Shown here piece by piece: positions 44,901 through 51,897 of a stretch of 64,000 nt of DNA. The number at the start of each line of letters is the position of its first letter. Positions within the stretch are counted from its first letter, which is position 1. Both the position numbers and the translations under genes were made by a program. Origin of the DNA: Parapedobacter composti (lineage in GTDB: Bacteria > Bacteroidota > Bacteroidia > Sphingobacteriales > Sphingobacteriaceae); the NCBI RefSeq assembly GCF_900112315.1, contig NZ_FOLL01000004.1, forward strand, positions 186,001 through 250,000, written 5' to 3'. The notes beneath the pieces were generated by a model. The model had not been told where the DNA came from. It did no database searches and saw only the letters and a program-made list of their open reading frames with translations.

Positions 44901-45121
44901 TGCGTTGTATTAATGGTGTACCTGCCATTACTATCCGTTCCGGTTTTCGCCGTGCCGTCTTTTACCGTCACGGTGGCGCCCACAAGCGGTTCATTATCGC
45001 TACTGATAACAATCCCTGTCACGGTGATCTCTTGTGCCAGCGATACAGCCGGGATAAGAAGAAGCGCAAACACGATTGCATGCGGAAAAATTTTCTTTTC
45101 AATACTTAGATTCTTAATCAT
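41951..45121 (-). CDS. SusC/RagA family TonB-linked outer membrane transporter
   Basis: 1056 residues. A signal peptide ending VSLAQ (about residue 30) is followed by a carboxypeptidase-regulatory-like domain (GIVISSDNEPLVGATVTVKD), a plug with SVLKDASAAIYGVRAANGVV then LVTTKRG, and a 22-strand-type barrel ending in AGLSLNF. It imports oligosaccharide across the outer membrane using TonB energy, with the SusD lipoprotein. It follows the GH76 gene by 28 bases. Confidence 0.95.
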   Translation of the reverse strand: MIKNLSIEKKIFPHAIVFALLLIPAVSLAQEITVTGIVISSDNEPLVGATVTVKDGTAKTGTDSNGRYTINTTQDAVLQFHYLGFVMKEEPVNGRTVINVTLEYEHQTLDEVVLVGYSTQRKVTLTGAVSGIKGAEMMQTRNENPQNMLTGRVPGVRVWQRSAEPGSFAANFDIRGLGSPLVVIDGVPRTTADFQRLNPNDIEDVSVLKDASAAIYGVRAANGVVLVTTKRGTREGRTNVAVNTSYTFQRPSGLPVLADPYETMTIYNEMAMNNINGGNIVFTENDFEAFRTGARRTTDWTSLIFSDYAPQAQQDLSITGGSDKTQYYIGFGHLYQEGFFKSGDLNYSKVNLRSNISTEISNGLTFDLNLSGVVDQRNSPYSSSVDIIRNYWRQGVLFPAYADPENTMLNHEGLDLEENTVAKMTSDISGYRKHGQKHFQSSASLNYDFGALTDVLQGLSAKALVSYDYRTDDNHINRREYYQYAYNALTDSYEAKLYNNSSPNQIRREMFNRRQVLGQFIANYDRTFSSKHQVTGLLGWEVQKHTGDNFYAQRDLAFGMDYLFGGVDENQLGGMSSSLNDVYQLANAALFGRANYTFSDRYIAEAQFRYDGSSKFAPGHQWGFFPSASVGWRISEEPFFRNWALTSFVDQLKLRASYGVLGDDGELQFDWATGYVYPATSGNAAQGYYNQYAPGYIFGNEFVYGVSTLALPNQMITWFTAHTLNVGIDFEGWNGLFGFSVDYFERERKGRFARRTGDLPTVVGATAPRENLDSDKHFGMDVEISHRNRVGELSYRVKAIGTITRQKYLVASENGPYGNSYDKWRNDNLNNRFQGMQFGYQGVGRFESWQDIWSYPIYKDRTILPGDYKYLDWNGDGEINGLDVHPIAFDQTPWLNYSLVFDANYKKFDISFLLQGSALGSMEYKEPLYSIWGTNGGGTLEQYVDRWRPVDPLADPWDPSLEWISGYYGFTGNYPFANSTFNRVSTAYLRLKSIELGYTLPKFRALPSMDLRVFANAYNLLTITNVKFVDPEHPDDDLGRMYPLNKTFTAGLSLNF

Positions 45122-45149
45122 AACGGTTCTTTTTAACGCTATTGATTTT

Positions 45150-46589
45150 TTATTTGGTCAGTTCATACCGCGACAAAACCGCGTATTCTGCCGCAAAAGC
45201 GAAAGTAAACATCCCCTCGGTATCGTTTTTACCCCTATCCCGATTCCATCCCACCAACAGGTTTGTGGGCAGGAATCCGTTGTGGAGAAAATGTTCATAC
45301 GCGTAATCAAGATTTTTCTGAAAAGCGTCGATATATGTTTCCGTACCTTGATAGGCCGGATAAAAATCAACGTATCCCCGCATCAGCACGCCGTTGAACC
45401 AGTTCCTGAACCCGCTGATGTCGAAGGTATAATAATCAGGCAGGTTTGCCCCTTTCTTTGCAAAGTAGGAGAAGCTGGCGTCCGCCAATACAGAACCATC
45501 CGCACGGTATTTATCATTTCCCGTGGCCCGGTACAGGTCGGCTGCACCCGACAGCATCGTACCGCTATTGTAGGTGATGGCCGGCCCCACTCGGTCGCGG
45601 CACGTGATTCCCCTGCGGTAATTAACACCGTCGATTTGCTCCAACTGGGGGCTTCCCGGAGTGCAGCCACCCATCATATCATCATACACGCCGTCATTAC
45701 GGAGAAGGTGTTGTTTCTGCCATTCATAGATTTTTTCCGCGAACATGAGGTAATATTCGCCTTTGCTCATCTGCACGGCCTTCCTGGTTCTCCGATCTGC
45801 TGGATCGATGTAATGATGGGTTACCTCATCGCTTTTCCCTTTGTAGAGTTCATGCAGCCAAACCAACGGACTCACCATTGGGCCGTTGCTGCAAGCATGC
45901 TTGGTAACATATCCGGGGCCCCATGGAATCCCCCCTATCTCGTTCCCGTTCGCATCAAACGTGCAGTCCCAGCCATCGAGCACATACGCTGTGAGGTATT
46001 CCGCTTTTTCGAGAAACAAGTTATTGCCGGTTACCTTATACGCCTGGAGAAATTCGCGGATCAGCCACATCTGATCATCGTAAACGTTTTCAACTCCTTC
46101 TACCCTAGCCGCACCTTTGGAGTTTGCGCGATGCACGCCGTACACCGTCCACTCGTTCGTGCCGGTATAGGAAGTTAGCGTAAAGGTTCCAAGGTAGAAA
46201 TCGGCCGCATCGTAAAGTTTCATCAATTCTGCCTCATATCGGTCGAAATGCGCATTATAACGCGAAGCGTCGCCATGCTCCTTTTCCGCTTCCAACGCGT
46301 GAAGGATTGCTGTAACAGCCTCGATGGCGCTTGTATACATCCATATACTTCCTATTTCATCCGACCGTCTGTTGGTATGCGGGTTATAATACCTTGCCAT
46401 TGTCATCCCACTTCCCGTAAAATAAGCGCCGAGTGCGCTATCGGTAATCTCCATGGCACGGGTCAGCGACCTTGCGGCAAGATGCTCTTCCACCGGAGGC
46501 CGTATGTCATCATCATCTTTCATTTTATTACAGGCATAGGAAAAGAAACACAAAAGGCTTCCGATCGCGATAATCATACTTTTTTTCAT
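45150..46589 (-). CDS. Glycoside hydrolase family 76 lipoprotein (alpha-1,6-mannanase type)
   Basis: 479 residues. The lipobox FFSYAC gives Cys20, followed by Asp-rich KMKDDDD, a pattern seen in surface-exposed Bacteroidota lipoproteins. The body is an (alpha/alpha)6-barrel protein with the GH76 catalytic Asp pair in NVYDDQMWLI (D171, D172) and other family segments YNSGTMLSGAADLYRATGND and RGYVDFYPAY. The family cleaves alpha-1,6-mannose linkages in the mannan backbone. It is encoded upstream of susC, so it is probably the surface endo-enzyme that creates fragments for import. Confidence 0.88.
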   Translation of the reverse strand: MKKSMIIAIGSLLCFFSYACNKMKDDDDIRPPVEEHLAARSLTRAMEITDSALGAYFTGSGMTMARYYNPHTNRRSDEIGSIWMYTSAIEAVTAILHALEAEKEHGDASRYNAHFDRYEAELMKLYDAADFYLGTFTLTSYTGTNEWTVYGVHRANSKGAARVEGVENVYDDQMWLIREFLQAYKVTGNNLFLEKAEYLTAYVLDGWDCTFDANGNEIGGIPWGPGYVTKHACSNGPMVSPLVWLHELYKGKSDEVTHHYIDPADRRTRKAVQMSKGEYYLMFAEKIYEWQKQHLLRNDGVYDDMMGGCTPGSPQLEQIDGVNYRRGITCRDRVGPAITYNSGTMLSGAADLYRATGNDKYRADGSVLADASFSYFAKKGANLPDYYTFDISGFRNWFNGVLMRGYVDFYPAYQGTETYIDAFQKNLDYAYEHFLHNGFLPTNLLVGWNRDRGKNDTEGMFTFAFAAEYAVLSRYELTK

Positions 46590-46609
46590 CCCGTTAAATT
46601 TTATTTGAA

Positions 46610-48421
46610 TTAATCCAATCTAATACTGTGTATTGCTAGCTTATTCTCTCCGGTATTGGCTTCCCCGTTATACACACCCAACACCAAGGTCACATCGGAG
46701 CCGTTGAATTGCGAAAGGTCGTAGCTAAACAAGGCGTATCCCTCAGGGTCACTCGCTCCGCCACTACCATGCTTAAACTTCCAACAACCATCGCTCGCCG
46801 GTTCCGCTTCATCGGCCGTATTGGAGGCTGGCGCAAGGTGGGTCACCGTTCCATTGTTTTCAATTGCGGTAAGCTTAAAATACGTAAAGTTGCTTCCGAA
46901 ATTGCGGGCACTAAGCGTTAACCGGTTATTTCCGGGCGCAATTGAAAATTTAGAATAGAGGTATGCTTCCGGCACTTCGGTGTCCACCTCGGGGGTGTTC
47001 CGGGTCTTGATGATGTATCCTTCAGAAGGGAACACTTCCGGATCTTTCCTCAATGGCATGAACATCCACTCCGCAGCAACGTGACCTATCCCCCTCCATG
47101 CCCGGTATGCGCCGACATAGTTGTCGCGATTACCACTTACCGGACTGATTCCGGTAAACGATTTCTTCGTGTGCGGCATGGTTGATCTCACGGTTTCATG
47201 AGAAAGTTTCCAACCGCTGACAACCTCGGTTCCCGGCAACCAGTCCCAGTTTTCCACTTTTCTGTCGGCAAACCGGATGGCACGTAAAACAAGCTGCTTC
47301 CAATAATCGCCGGTAGATTGCCTATAGATTCCAATGGCAATGATAACCTCTTTGTCTACATACGCACTCAGGTCGAAATCAAAATCGGCATAGCTTCCAG
47401 AGCCGTAGGTACGGGTTGAGCCTACTTTCTCCGCCTTCGGCTGGGGGGCATTAAGGTCAATGACCTGTACACCGAAATAGGCCGGCGCAGCCGCATCTGC
47501 ATTATGGGTTTGAACCCTCAACGAGAGAATCCTGTTTTCTTGGGTAATTAATTTGCTGCCGTATACGAACGAATCAAACATGTCCATATCCGCAGGATTA
47601 TTCCGGTCATCGCCATTGTTGCGAATCTGCAGTGTGGTCCCTTCGTTCTGTTCCTCCCAAGCACCCCTAAAATCAAGCGCGCACATGTAGTTACATGCCC
47701 AGTCCCAATGCGGGTATGCATCAGCATTCCTTCCTCCCCGGTATTCATTATAATACCATTTATCTGCATTTCGAAGGTCGAGGGCGGTCAAGCCGCGGAG
47801 CAGTTCTTCACTTCCAATCTGGACGTCTACGGTTGCAATACCATCGGTAAAATCAGTGCTTGAAACGGCACGAACAAGGGTCACATACCCTTCTTTGCTA
47901 AAGCTAATATTGTAATCACCTTCAACCAGGTTGCTTATTTCGTATGTCCCGTCATCTCCGGTGGTAACAGCCCTTGTGGCACCGCCAACGGAGACCGTTA
48001 CCCCAGACAGCGGTTCACCATCATTCTGGGCATCCACTACCGTACCCACAATCTTTGCGGAGGCATTAACCAGCTCCACATCAACGGTGGCTAAACCCGC
48101 GTCGTCGAACCTGTTTGCCGTAACCGTCAGGCTAACCGCCAACCATCCATCTTTCGAGAAAGTGACCGCCCAAGTCTTATAAGCTACATTTTCGAAGATA
48201 TACCTCCCATCACTCCCGCTCGTGGTTACCTTATCCTCTTCGTTTATCCCTGACAGCGTGACCTGTACTCCTGAAATGGGTTCACCATTGCCATCCTTGA
48301 CAATGCCGGCAACATTACCTATCCGGATTTCTTCGCGATCTATGTTTTTTTTACAGCAGACCAGGAAGGCGAGCATTAATCCGCTCAACGCAAAATGGTA
48401 GAGGTTTTTCAAATTTTTCAT
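46610..48421 (-). CDS. PUL lipoprotein, putative surface glycan-binding protein
   Basis: 603 residues. Lipoprotein signal (MLAFLVCC, Cys at 22 or 23), then two carboxypeptidase-regulatory-like sandwiches (about 37-108 and 113-195: GNVAGIVKDGNGEPISGVQV and KIVGTVVDAQNDGEPLSGVT). The rest is beta-rich with two similar modules: one contains YADFDFDLSAYVDKEVIIAI then GIYR, the other YALFSYDLSQFNGSDVTLVL then GVYN, each ending in a similar IRF/IRL strand. They look like jelly-roll carbohydrate-binding domains. There is no catalytic motif. It is first in the PUL operon, nearest the operators. Function is inferred from layout and context. Confidence 0.75.
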   Translation of the reverse strand: MKNLKNLYHFALSGLMLAFLVCCKKNIDREEIRIGNVAGIVKDGNGEPISGVQVTLSGINEEDKVTTSGSDGRYIFENVAYKTWAVTFSKDGWLAVSLTVTANRFDDAGLATVDVELVNASAKIVGTVVDAQNDGEPLSGVTVSVGGATRAVTTGDDGTYEISNLVEGDYNISFSKEGYVTLVRAVSSTDFTDGIATVDVQIGSEELLRGLTALDLRNADKWYYNEYRGGRNADAYPHWDWACNYMCALDFRGAWEEQNEGTTLQIRNNGDDRNNPADMDMFDSFVYGSKLITQENRILSLRVQTHNADAAAPAYFGVQVIDLNAPQPKAEKVGSTRTYGSGSYADFDFDLSAYVDKEVIIAIGIYRQSTGDYWKQLVLRAIRFADRKVENWDWLPGTEVVSGWKLSHETVRSTMPHTKKSFTGISPVSGNRDNYVGAYRAWRGIGHVAAEWMFMPLRKDPEVFPSEGYIIKTRNTPEVDTEVPEAYLYSKFSIAPGNNRLTLSARNFGSNFTYFKLTAIENNGTVTHLAPASNTADEAEPASDGCWKFKHGSGGASDPEGYALFSYDLSQFNGSDVTLVLGVYNGEANTGENKLAIHSIRLD

Positions 48422-48627
48422 TTGGTTTATGAATTTACATTTCCTTTAATTTTGATACTATGACGTTTTAGTTTTTTGCTATCGCAAACTTCAAACCTCA
48501 TCTCTCCCATAACCCGGAAATGGCGAGGTATAGATTGGATTGTAATTGTATTAGGTTTATCCCGTAACATATCATCGGTATATTGGCACATCATCGATGG
48601 TCTATTCGGAAACTTCTTTGGGCTACA

Positions 48628-48659
48628 TAAAACGTTTTAGTTTTTAGCGAAAACGTTTT
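48628..48659. promoter_or_regulatory. Tandem LacI-family-like operators
   Basis: TAAAACGTTTTA (48628-48639) is a perfect 12-base palindrome; AAAACGTTTT recurs at 48650-48659 followed by the same TAG. Centres are 21 bases apart, two helical turns. The central CG flanked by A/T is the pattern of LacI-family sites. A half-copy ACGTTTTAG occurs at 48463-48471. Confidence 0.6.
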
Positions 48660-48729
48660 AGTAAACTACCAAAAATTTAACGAAAGACTTAATTCCCTAT
48701 CCGCGATAACGGTTCTATTTTTGAAATAG

Positions 48730-48749
48730 ATTAATGTATATTAATGTAT
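48730..48749. repeat. Tandem 10-base direct repeat
   Basis: ATTAATGTAT occurs twice without spacing. One helical turn per copy could suit side-by-side protein binding. Confidence 0.6.
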
Positions 48750-48767
48750 TTGCAATTTAAAATTGGT

Positions 48768-48792
48768 TAACGTAGTCTTCAAGACAACGTTA
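48768..48792. promoter_or_regulatory. 25-base near-perfect palindrome
   Basis: Arms 48768-48779 and 48781-48792 are complementary at 11 of 12 positions around the central C48780 (inner arms GTCTT/AAGAC, outer arms TAACGT/ACGTTA; the A48774/A48786 pair is the only mismatch). It lies about 350 bases upstream of the PUL and 200 upstream of queE. It is a good candidate for a dimeric regulator site. Confidence 0.55.
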
Positions 48793-48965
48793 TTGCAAAC
48801 ATAACTATACTATAGCATAAAAAAAAATAGTAATGGATTTTTTTTATCCGCAGCTTTTAAACCGCGTCCATTTGCATAAACAACTATTCACCCCAATCGA
48901 GTAGCCTTTCTGCAAATTATTGATGGGCAATCCATGAAAAAACCGCTATCGTCAGCCAAATTCCG

Positions 48966-48973
48966 TACCTTTG
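48966..48973 (+). promoter_or_regulatory. -7 box of queE
   Basis: TACCTTTG matches TAnnTTTG and lies 17 bases before the ATG at 48991. It falls inside the longer reading frame that begins at 48934, which argues for the downstream start. Confidence 0.5.
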
Positions 48974-48990
48974 TACCCTTAAAAAAACAC

Positions 48991-49614
48991 ATGGCACACC
49001 AGATTCCCGACGATGGCACCCGATTACCGCTGATGGAAGCTTTTTACACCATCCAGGGCGAAGGCTACCACACCGGCAAGGCCGCCTATTTCATCCGCCT
49101 GGGCGGATGCGATGTGGGCTGCCACTGGTGCGACGTCAAGGAAAGCTGGGACGCCGAACTGCACCCCCTTACCGCGGCTGATGCTATAGTCGAGCAGGCA
49201 AAGCAATACCCGTCCAAGGCCGTGGTGGTCACCGGCGGCGAGCCGCTGCTGTATAACCTGGATTACCTGACCCGCGGACTGCAAGCGGCCGGAATCAAAA
49301 CGTTCATCGAAACATCCGGAGCCTATCCCTTGAGCGGGCACTGGGACTGGATCTGCCTTTCACCCAAAAAATTCAAGTGGCCCCTGCCGGACGTCATTGC
49401 CGCGGCCGGCGAACTGAAGGTGATTGTTTTTAACAAGAGCGATTTTGAATGGGCAGAAAAGCACGCCGCGCTGGTGCCGCCGTCGTGCCGCCTGTACCTC
49501 CAGCCGGAATGGTCGCGCGAAAAGGAAATGACACCGCTTATCGTCGAGTACGTGAAGGCGCACCCCAAGTGGGAAATCTCATTGCAGACCCATAAGTACC
49601 TGAATATTCCGTAG
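48991..49614 (+). CDS. queE: 7-carboxy-7-deazaguanine synthase QueE
   Basis: 207 residues from the ATG at 48991. It is a radical SAM enzyme that converts carboxytetrahydropterin to 7-carboxy-7-deazaguanine for queuosine. The cluster cysteines are in LGGCDVGCHWCDVK (C40, C44, C47); MEAFYTIQGEGYHTGKAAYF and VVVTGGEPLLYNL are further signatures. The frame is open upstream to 48934 but the -7 box lies within that extension. No other queuosine gene is in the window. Confidence 0.93.
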   Translation: MAHQIPDDGTRLPLMEAFYTIQGEGYHTGKAAYFIRLGGCDVGCHWCDVKESWDAELHPLTAADAIVEQAKQYPSKAVVVTGGEPLLYNLDYLTRGLQAAGIKTFIETSGAYPLSGHWDWICLSPKKFKWPLPDVIAAAGELKVIVFNKSDFEWAEKHAALVPPSCRLYLQPEWSREKEMTPLIVEYVKAHPKWEISLQTHKYLNIP

Positions 49615-49720
49615 GGCGGCGATCATGCATCCGCAATCACCGCTTGTCGTTACGGGCTGGGTGCTGGCCTATGCCATGCGAATGGTTTGGCAGGTCGGTG
49701 CAGGACCACGTACCTGACTA

Positions 49721-51004
49721 TTAACCGGTGGGCTTTCGCTTTATCATACGGTTCGGGTAGATGATGAGTTGGATGAAATTAAACTCTAAATTGTTAAACG
49801 ACATTTTAGTATTTGGTTCAACTTCAAGAAAAAGATGGGGATACCACCTTAGGTTTGTCCTCAAAATCCAGGATTGTATCCTGTTCGGTCGGATATCCCA
49901 CCCCAGGGTCATACCATAGCCAATTTTGTTTTCTTTAACATCATAAGTTTTTGTGCCTTCAAAGTCTTCGTAAAAAGAAAGGTTTTCATAACTAATGGCC
50001 GGCCCAATAAATGGGACAAATCCGTGATAATCAAACAGCGATTTGGTCGCTTCAATCAAAAATGATCTTCTTGCTAATTGCTGTGCCGTGCCGTAGGTGT
50101 CCGTAGATGCTCCATATCCTCTGTATCCCGCCGCCAAATTCACGTCTGGTTTATGCAGATAATAACCCATTGTAAAATCCGGCATGAGGGATATACCGTA
50201 TGTACCGATATAAGGTCGCTGGTTTTTATTATAACCGCTTTGCGTTAGCCAAAATGCCGACGAAATACCTACACCTAAATAGAATCCGTTTAACCTGCCT
50301 TTATCAGCTAATATGTCTGTAATTTCCTTGGTTCTTCCTGATTCCCAGTCCTTTTCCGCACTTATGGTGGTTTCAAGCATATACCGATAAGACAGCGTTG
50401 CATAGACGGGCGGCGTATTTACAGTCGTTACCTGTTCTTTTGAAATATAGTAGTCCTGTCTATTCCGATAATTCCACGCCAAACCCAACTCTAACAGATG
50501 ATTTTTTGAACTGTAGGTTATGCCGGTCAGTAATGGGAAGCTCGTATGGCTTAACTCGGGGCCATTTGGATATTCGAAGTTGTTGTTTTTCTGCTCAAAG
50601 AAAAAAGGGGCAAGTGAGGTACCGATAAACGGTCTGACTTTATGGTTTTCTATTCGCCGGGGATAATACTTGAATACGGTTTCTACTCCCCGGATGGCGG
50701 TAACTTCCTGGTTTTCTTTTTCAACGGTCTGCCTATATAGAGGAATAGCGATGTAAAAATCAGCGTATCCCCAAAAGTGTGTCCCGCCAATTAGGAATCT
50801 TGGGGAGTAGTTATTGCCTAAGCTGAGGGACTGTATATTGCCTTGTGTGTCAAAATACCGGGTCGAGCCTCCCAAACCTGATTGGACATCAAGTCCAAGA
50901 TTCAGTTGGGCAAATCGGTGCCTGGTTTGCTTTTCAGTATAGATTTGTGAGTAACCTGTTTGGGCAATAACCACAATTGTTATGAGTGATAAAAATTTGA
51001 TCAT
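49721..51004 (-). CDS. Exported outer membrane beta-barrel-like protein
   Basis: 427 residues from the ATG at 51004. Signal peptide MIKFLSLITIVVIAQTGYSQ; the rest is beta-rich with alternating aromatic residues (FLIGGTHFWGYADFYIAIPL; VRPFIGTSLAPFFFEQ; LLELGLAWNYRNRQDYYI) typical of outer membrane barrels. I recognise no family. An in-frame start at 51076 would add 24 polar residues (GGGPDGRGAKEKG) read from a GC-rich hairpin region and is rejected. Codon usage looks AT-richer than the neighbours, which may indicate acquisition. It converges with queE. Confidence 0.7.
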   Translation of the reverse strand: MIKFLSLITIVVIAQTGYSQIYTEKQTRHRFAQLNLGLDVQSGLGGSTRYFDTQGNIQSLSLGNNYSPRFLIGGTHFWGYADFYIAIPLYRQTVEKENQEVTAIRGVETVFKYYPRRIENHKVRPFIGTSLAPFFFEQKNNNFEYPNGPELSHTSFPLLTGITYSSKNHLLELGLAWNYRNRQDYYISKEQVTTVNTPPVYATLSYRYMLETTISAEKDWESGRTKEITDILADKGRLNGFYLGVGISSAFWLTQSGYNKNQRPYIGTYGISLMPDFTMGYYLHKPDVNLAAGYRGYGASTDTYGTAQQLARRSFLIEATKSLFDYHGFVPFIGPAISYENLSFYEDFEGTKTYDVKENKIGYGMTLGWDIRPNRIQSWILRTNLRWYPHLFLEVEPNTKMSFNNLEFNFIQLIIYPNRMIKRKPTG

Positions 51005-51404
51005 ACCTTTTTCTTTTGCCCCCCTCCCATCGGGTCCGCCGCCCCTAAACCTGTGGCCGTTTAGGCAATACCCCAACGGGCGGCTTTGTGCCTATGCCGG
51101 TTGATGTCAACGTAATGCTTATTTTTGTTTTTCGTGTTTCTCGCCTCTAATATAAAGACAATCCGAATATAGCGGCAAATCCAAGTCCCGTTTATGTCCA
51201 GCCTGCTGCATAGCAAGCCTTCAGGCACCAGCAAAGCGCAGCGGACCCAAGCTTACGGACAGCAGACCGACACCGGCAAAGCCTGTCCGCAATTCCTGCC
51301 TTTGTAGCAAATCCGTTGCAAGCCGTCAGTTTTTGGAACATTTTTTGACCCTCTCATTCTAAAACAGTAAATTTGTATATCATTTACTGAAACAAGAAAG
51401 AAAG
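51005..51404. other. Structured GC-rich leader and gap
   Basis: 400 bases without a gene. Next to the barrel gene CCTAAAC (51044-51050) and GTTTAGG (51059-51065) form a hairpin, enclosed by CCGCC/GGCGG (51036-51040 / 51079-51083). The stretch 51185-51330 is GC-rich, with GGACAG...CTGTCC near 51260-51290, and shows no reading frame of note. The DUF1573 promoter is at the right end. Confidence 0.45.
51344..51375 (+). promoter_or_regulatory. Promoter of the DUF1573 gene
   Basis: TTTG (51344-51347), a 20-base spacer, TAAATTTG (51368-51375): full consensus match. The ATG at 51405 follows after 29 bases. Confidence 0.78.
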
Positions 51405-51791
51405 ATGATGAAAAAGATTGCTACAATATGTGCCGTGCTGGTTGCGTTCACCTGCGCCACTGCATTGGCCCAGCAGAACAGTAAGGCAGAGTTCAAATTC
51501 GAGCAGGAAACCCATGATTTCGGTAAAATCCCGCAAAACAAGCCGGTTTCTTACGAGTTTGTATTCACGAACGTGGGTACGGAACCCATCATTATCAGTG
51601 AAGTAAAACCTTCATGCGGCTGTTCCGTGGCTGAATTCACTAAAACCCCGGTAAAACCCGGCGATAAAGGCACCATCAAGGTCACTTATGACGCCAAGGT
51701 CAAACAGCCGTTCACCAAGAACTTCACCGTGCGGTCAAACACCAAAACACCGGTTAAAACCCTTTACATCAAAGGTGAAGTAACAGATTAG
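51405..51791 (+). CDS. DUF1573 exported protein
   Basis: 128 residues. A signal peptide (about 1-22, ...CATALAQ) is followed by a single Ig-like beta-sandwich with the family pattern HDFGKIPQNKPVSYEFVFTN and SEVKPSCGCSVAEFTKTPVK. DUF1573 proteins are abundant in Bacteroidota envelopes; the role is unknown. Two adjacent ATG codons (51405 and 51408) are equally possible starts. It is monocistronic, with a strong promoter and terminator. Confidence 0.9.
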   Translation: MMKKIATICAVLVAFTCATALAQQNSKAEFKFEQETHDFGKIPQNKPVSYEFVFTNVGTEPIIISEVKPSCGCSVAEFTKTPVKPGDKGTIKVTYDAKVKQPFTKNFTVRSNTKTPVKTLYIKGEVTD

Positions 51792-51815
51792 AAAGCCGCA
51801 TTCACGGAAATAAAG

Positions 51816-51843
51816 AAACCGCTATCCGTTTAGCGGTTTTTTT
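51816..51843 (+). terminator. Rho-independent terminator after the DUF1573 gene
   Basis: AAACCGCTA (51816-51824) and TAGCGGTTT (51831-51839) form a 9-base stem with loop TCCGTT, followed directly by TTTT. Confidence 0.9.
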
Positions 51844-51897
51844 ATGCCCTTAAATCAAAAGCTATGCTTAATATTGCAGCAAAAATCACATAACACT

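Larger units (their letters stand above)
36843..48660 (-). other. Polysaccharide utilisation locus with GH76 enzyme
   Basis: Six leftward genes (putative glycan-binding lipoprotein, GH76, SusC, SusD, DUF3823 lipoprotein, unassigned 725-residue exported protein) separated by only 20, 28, 11, 27 and 15 bases, plus the operator region upstream. GH76 points to alpha-1,6-linked mannan, for example yeast mannan backbone or actinobacterial lipomannan. No GH92, GH38, sulfatase, transporter for monosaccharides or regulator is included, so the locus is minimal and must rely on genes elsewhere. The SusC/D pair is not first, which is less common. Confidence 0.85.
48422..48990. promoter_or_regulatory. Divergent control region between the PUL and queE
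   Basis: 569 AT-rich bases with no gene. It holds ACGTTTTAG at 48463-48471, two AAAACGTTTT palindromes (48629-48638, 48650-48659), a tandem 10-base repeat (48730-48749), a 25-base near-palindrome (48768-48792), and the queE -7 box (48966-48973). A minus-strand TAnnTTTG match (TATGTTTG, 48803-48796) overlaps the end of the palindrome area but lacks a -33 partner, so the PUL start site is not fixed. Confidence 0.6.

Noticed and set aside
44913-46178. 421-residue forward frame opposite susC and GH76
   Set aside because: Antisense shadow of two well-supported PUL genes; no promoter box or protein-like domain pattern.
48934-48990. Earlier start for queE
   Set aside because: The segment contains the -7 box TACCTTTG (48966-48973), so it is unlikely to be translated.
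51844-51897. Earlier start for the aminotransferase
   Set aside because: It begins right at the T-run of the DUF1573 terminator and adds residues not expected in the family; ATG 51898 fits better.
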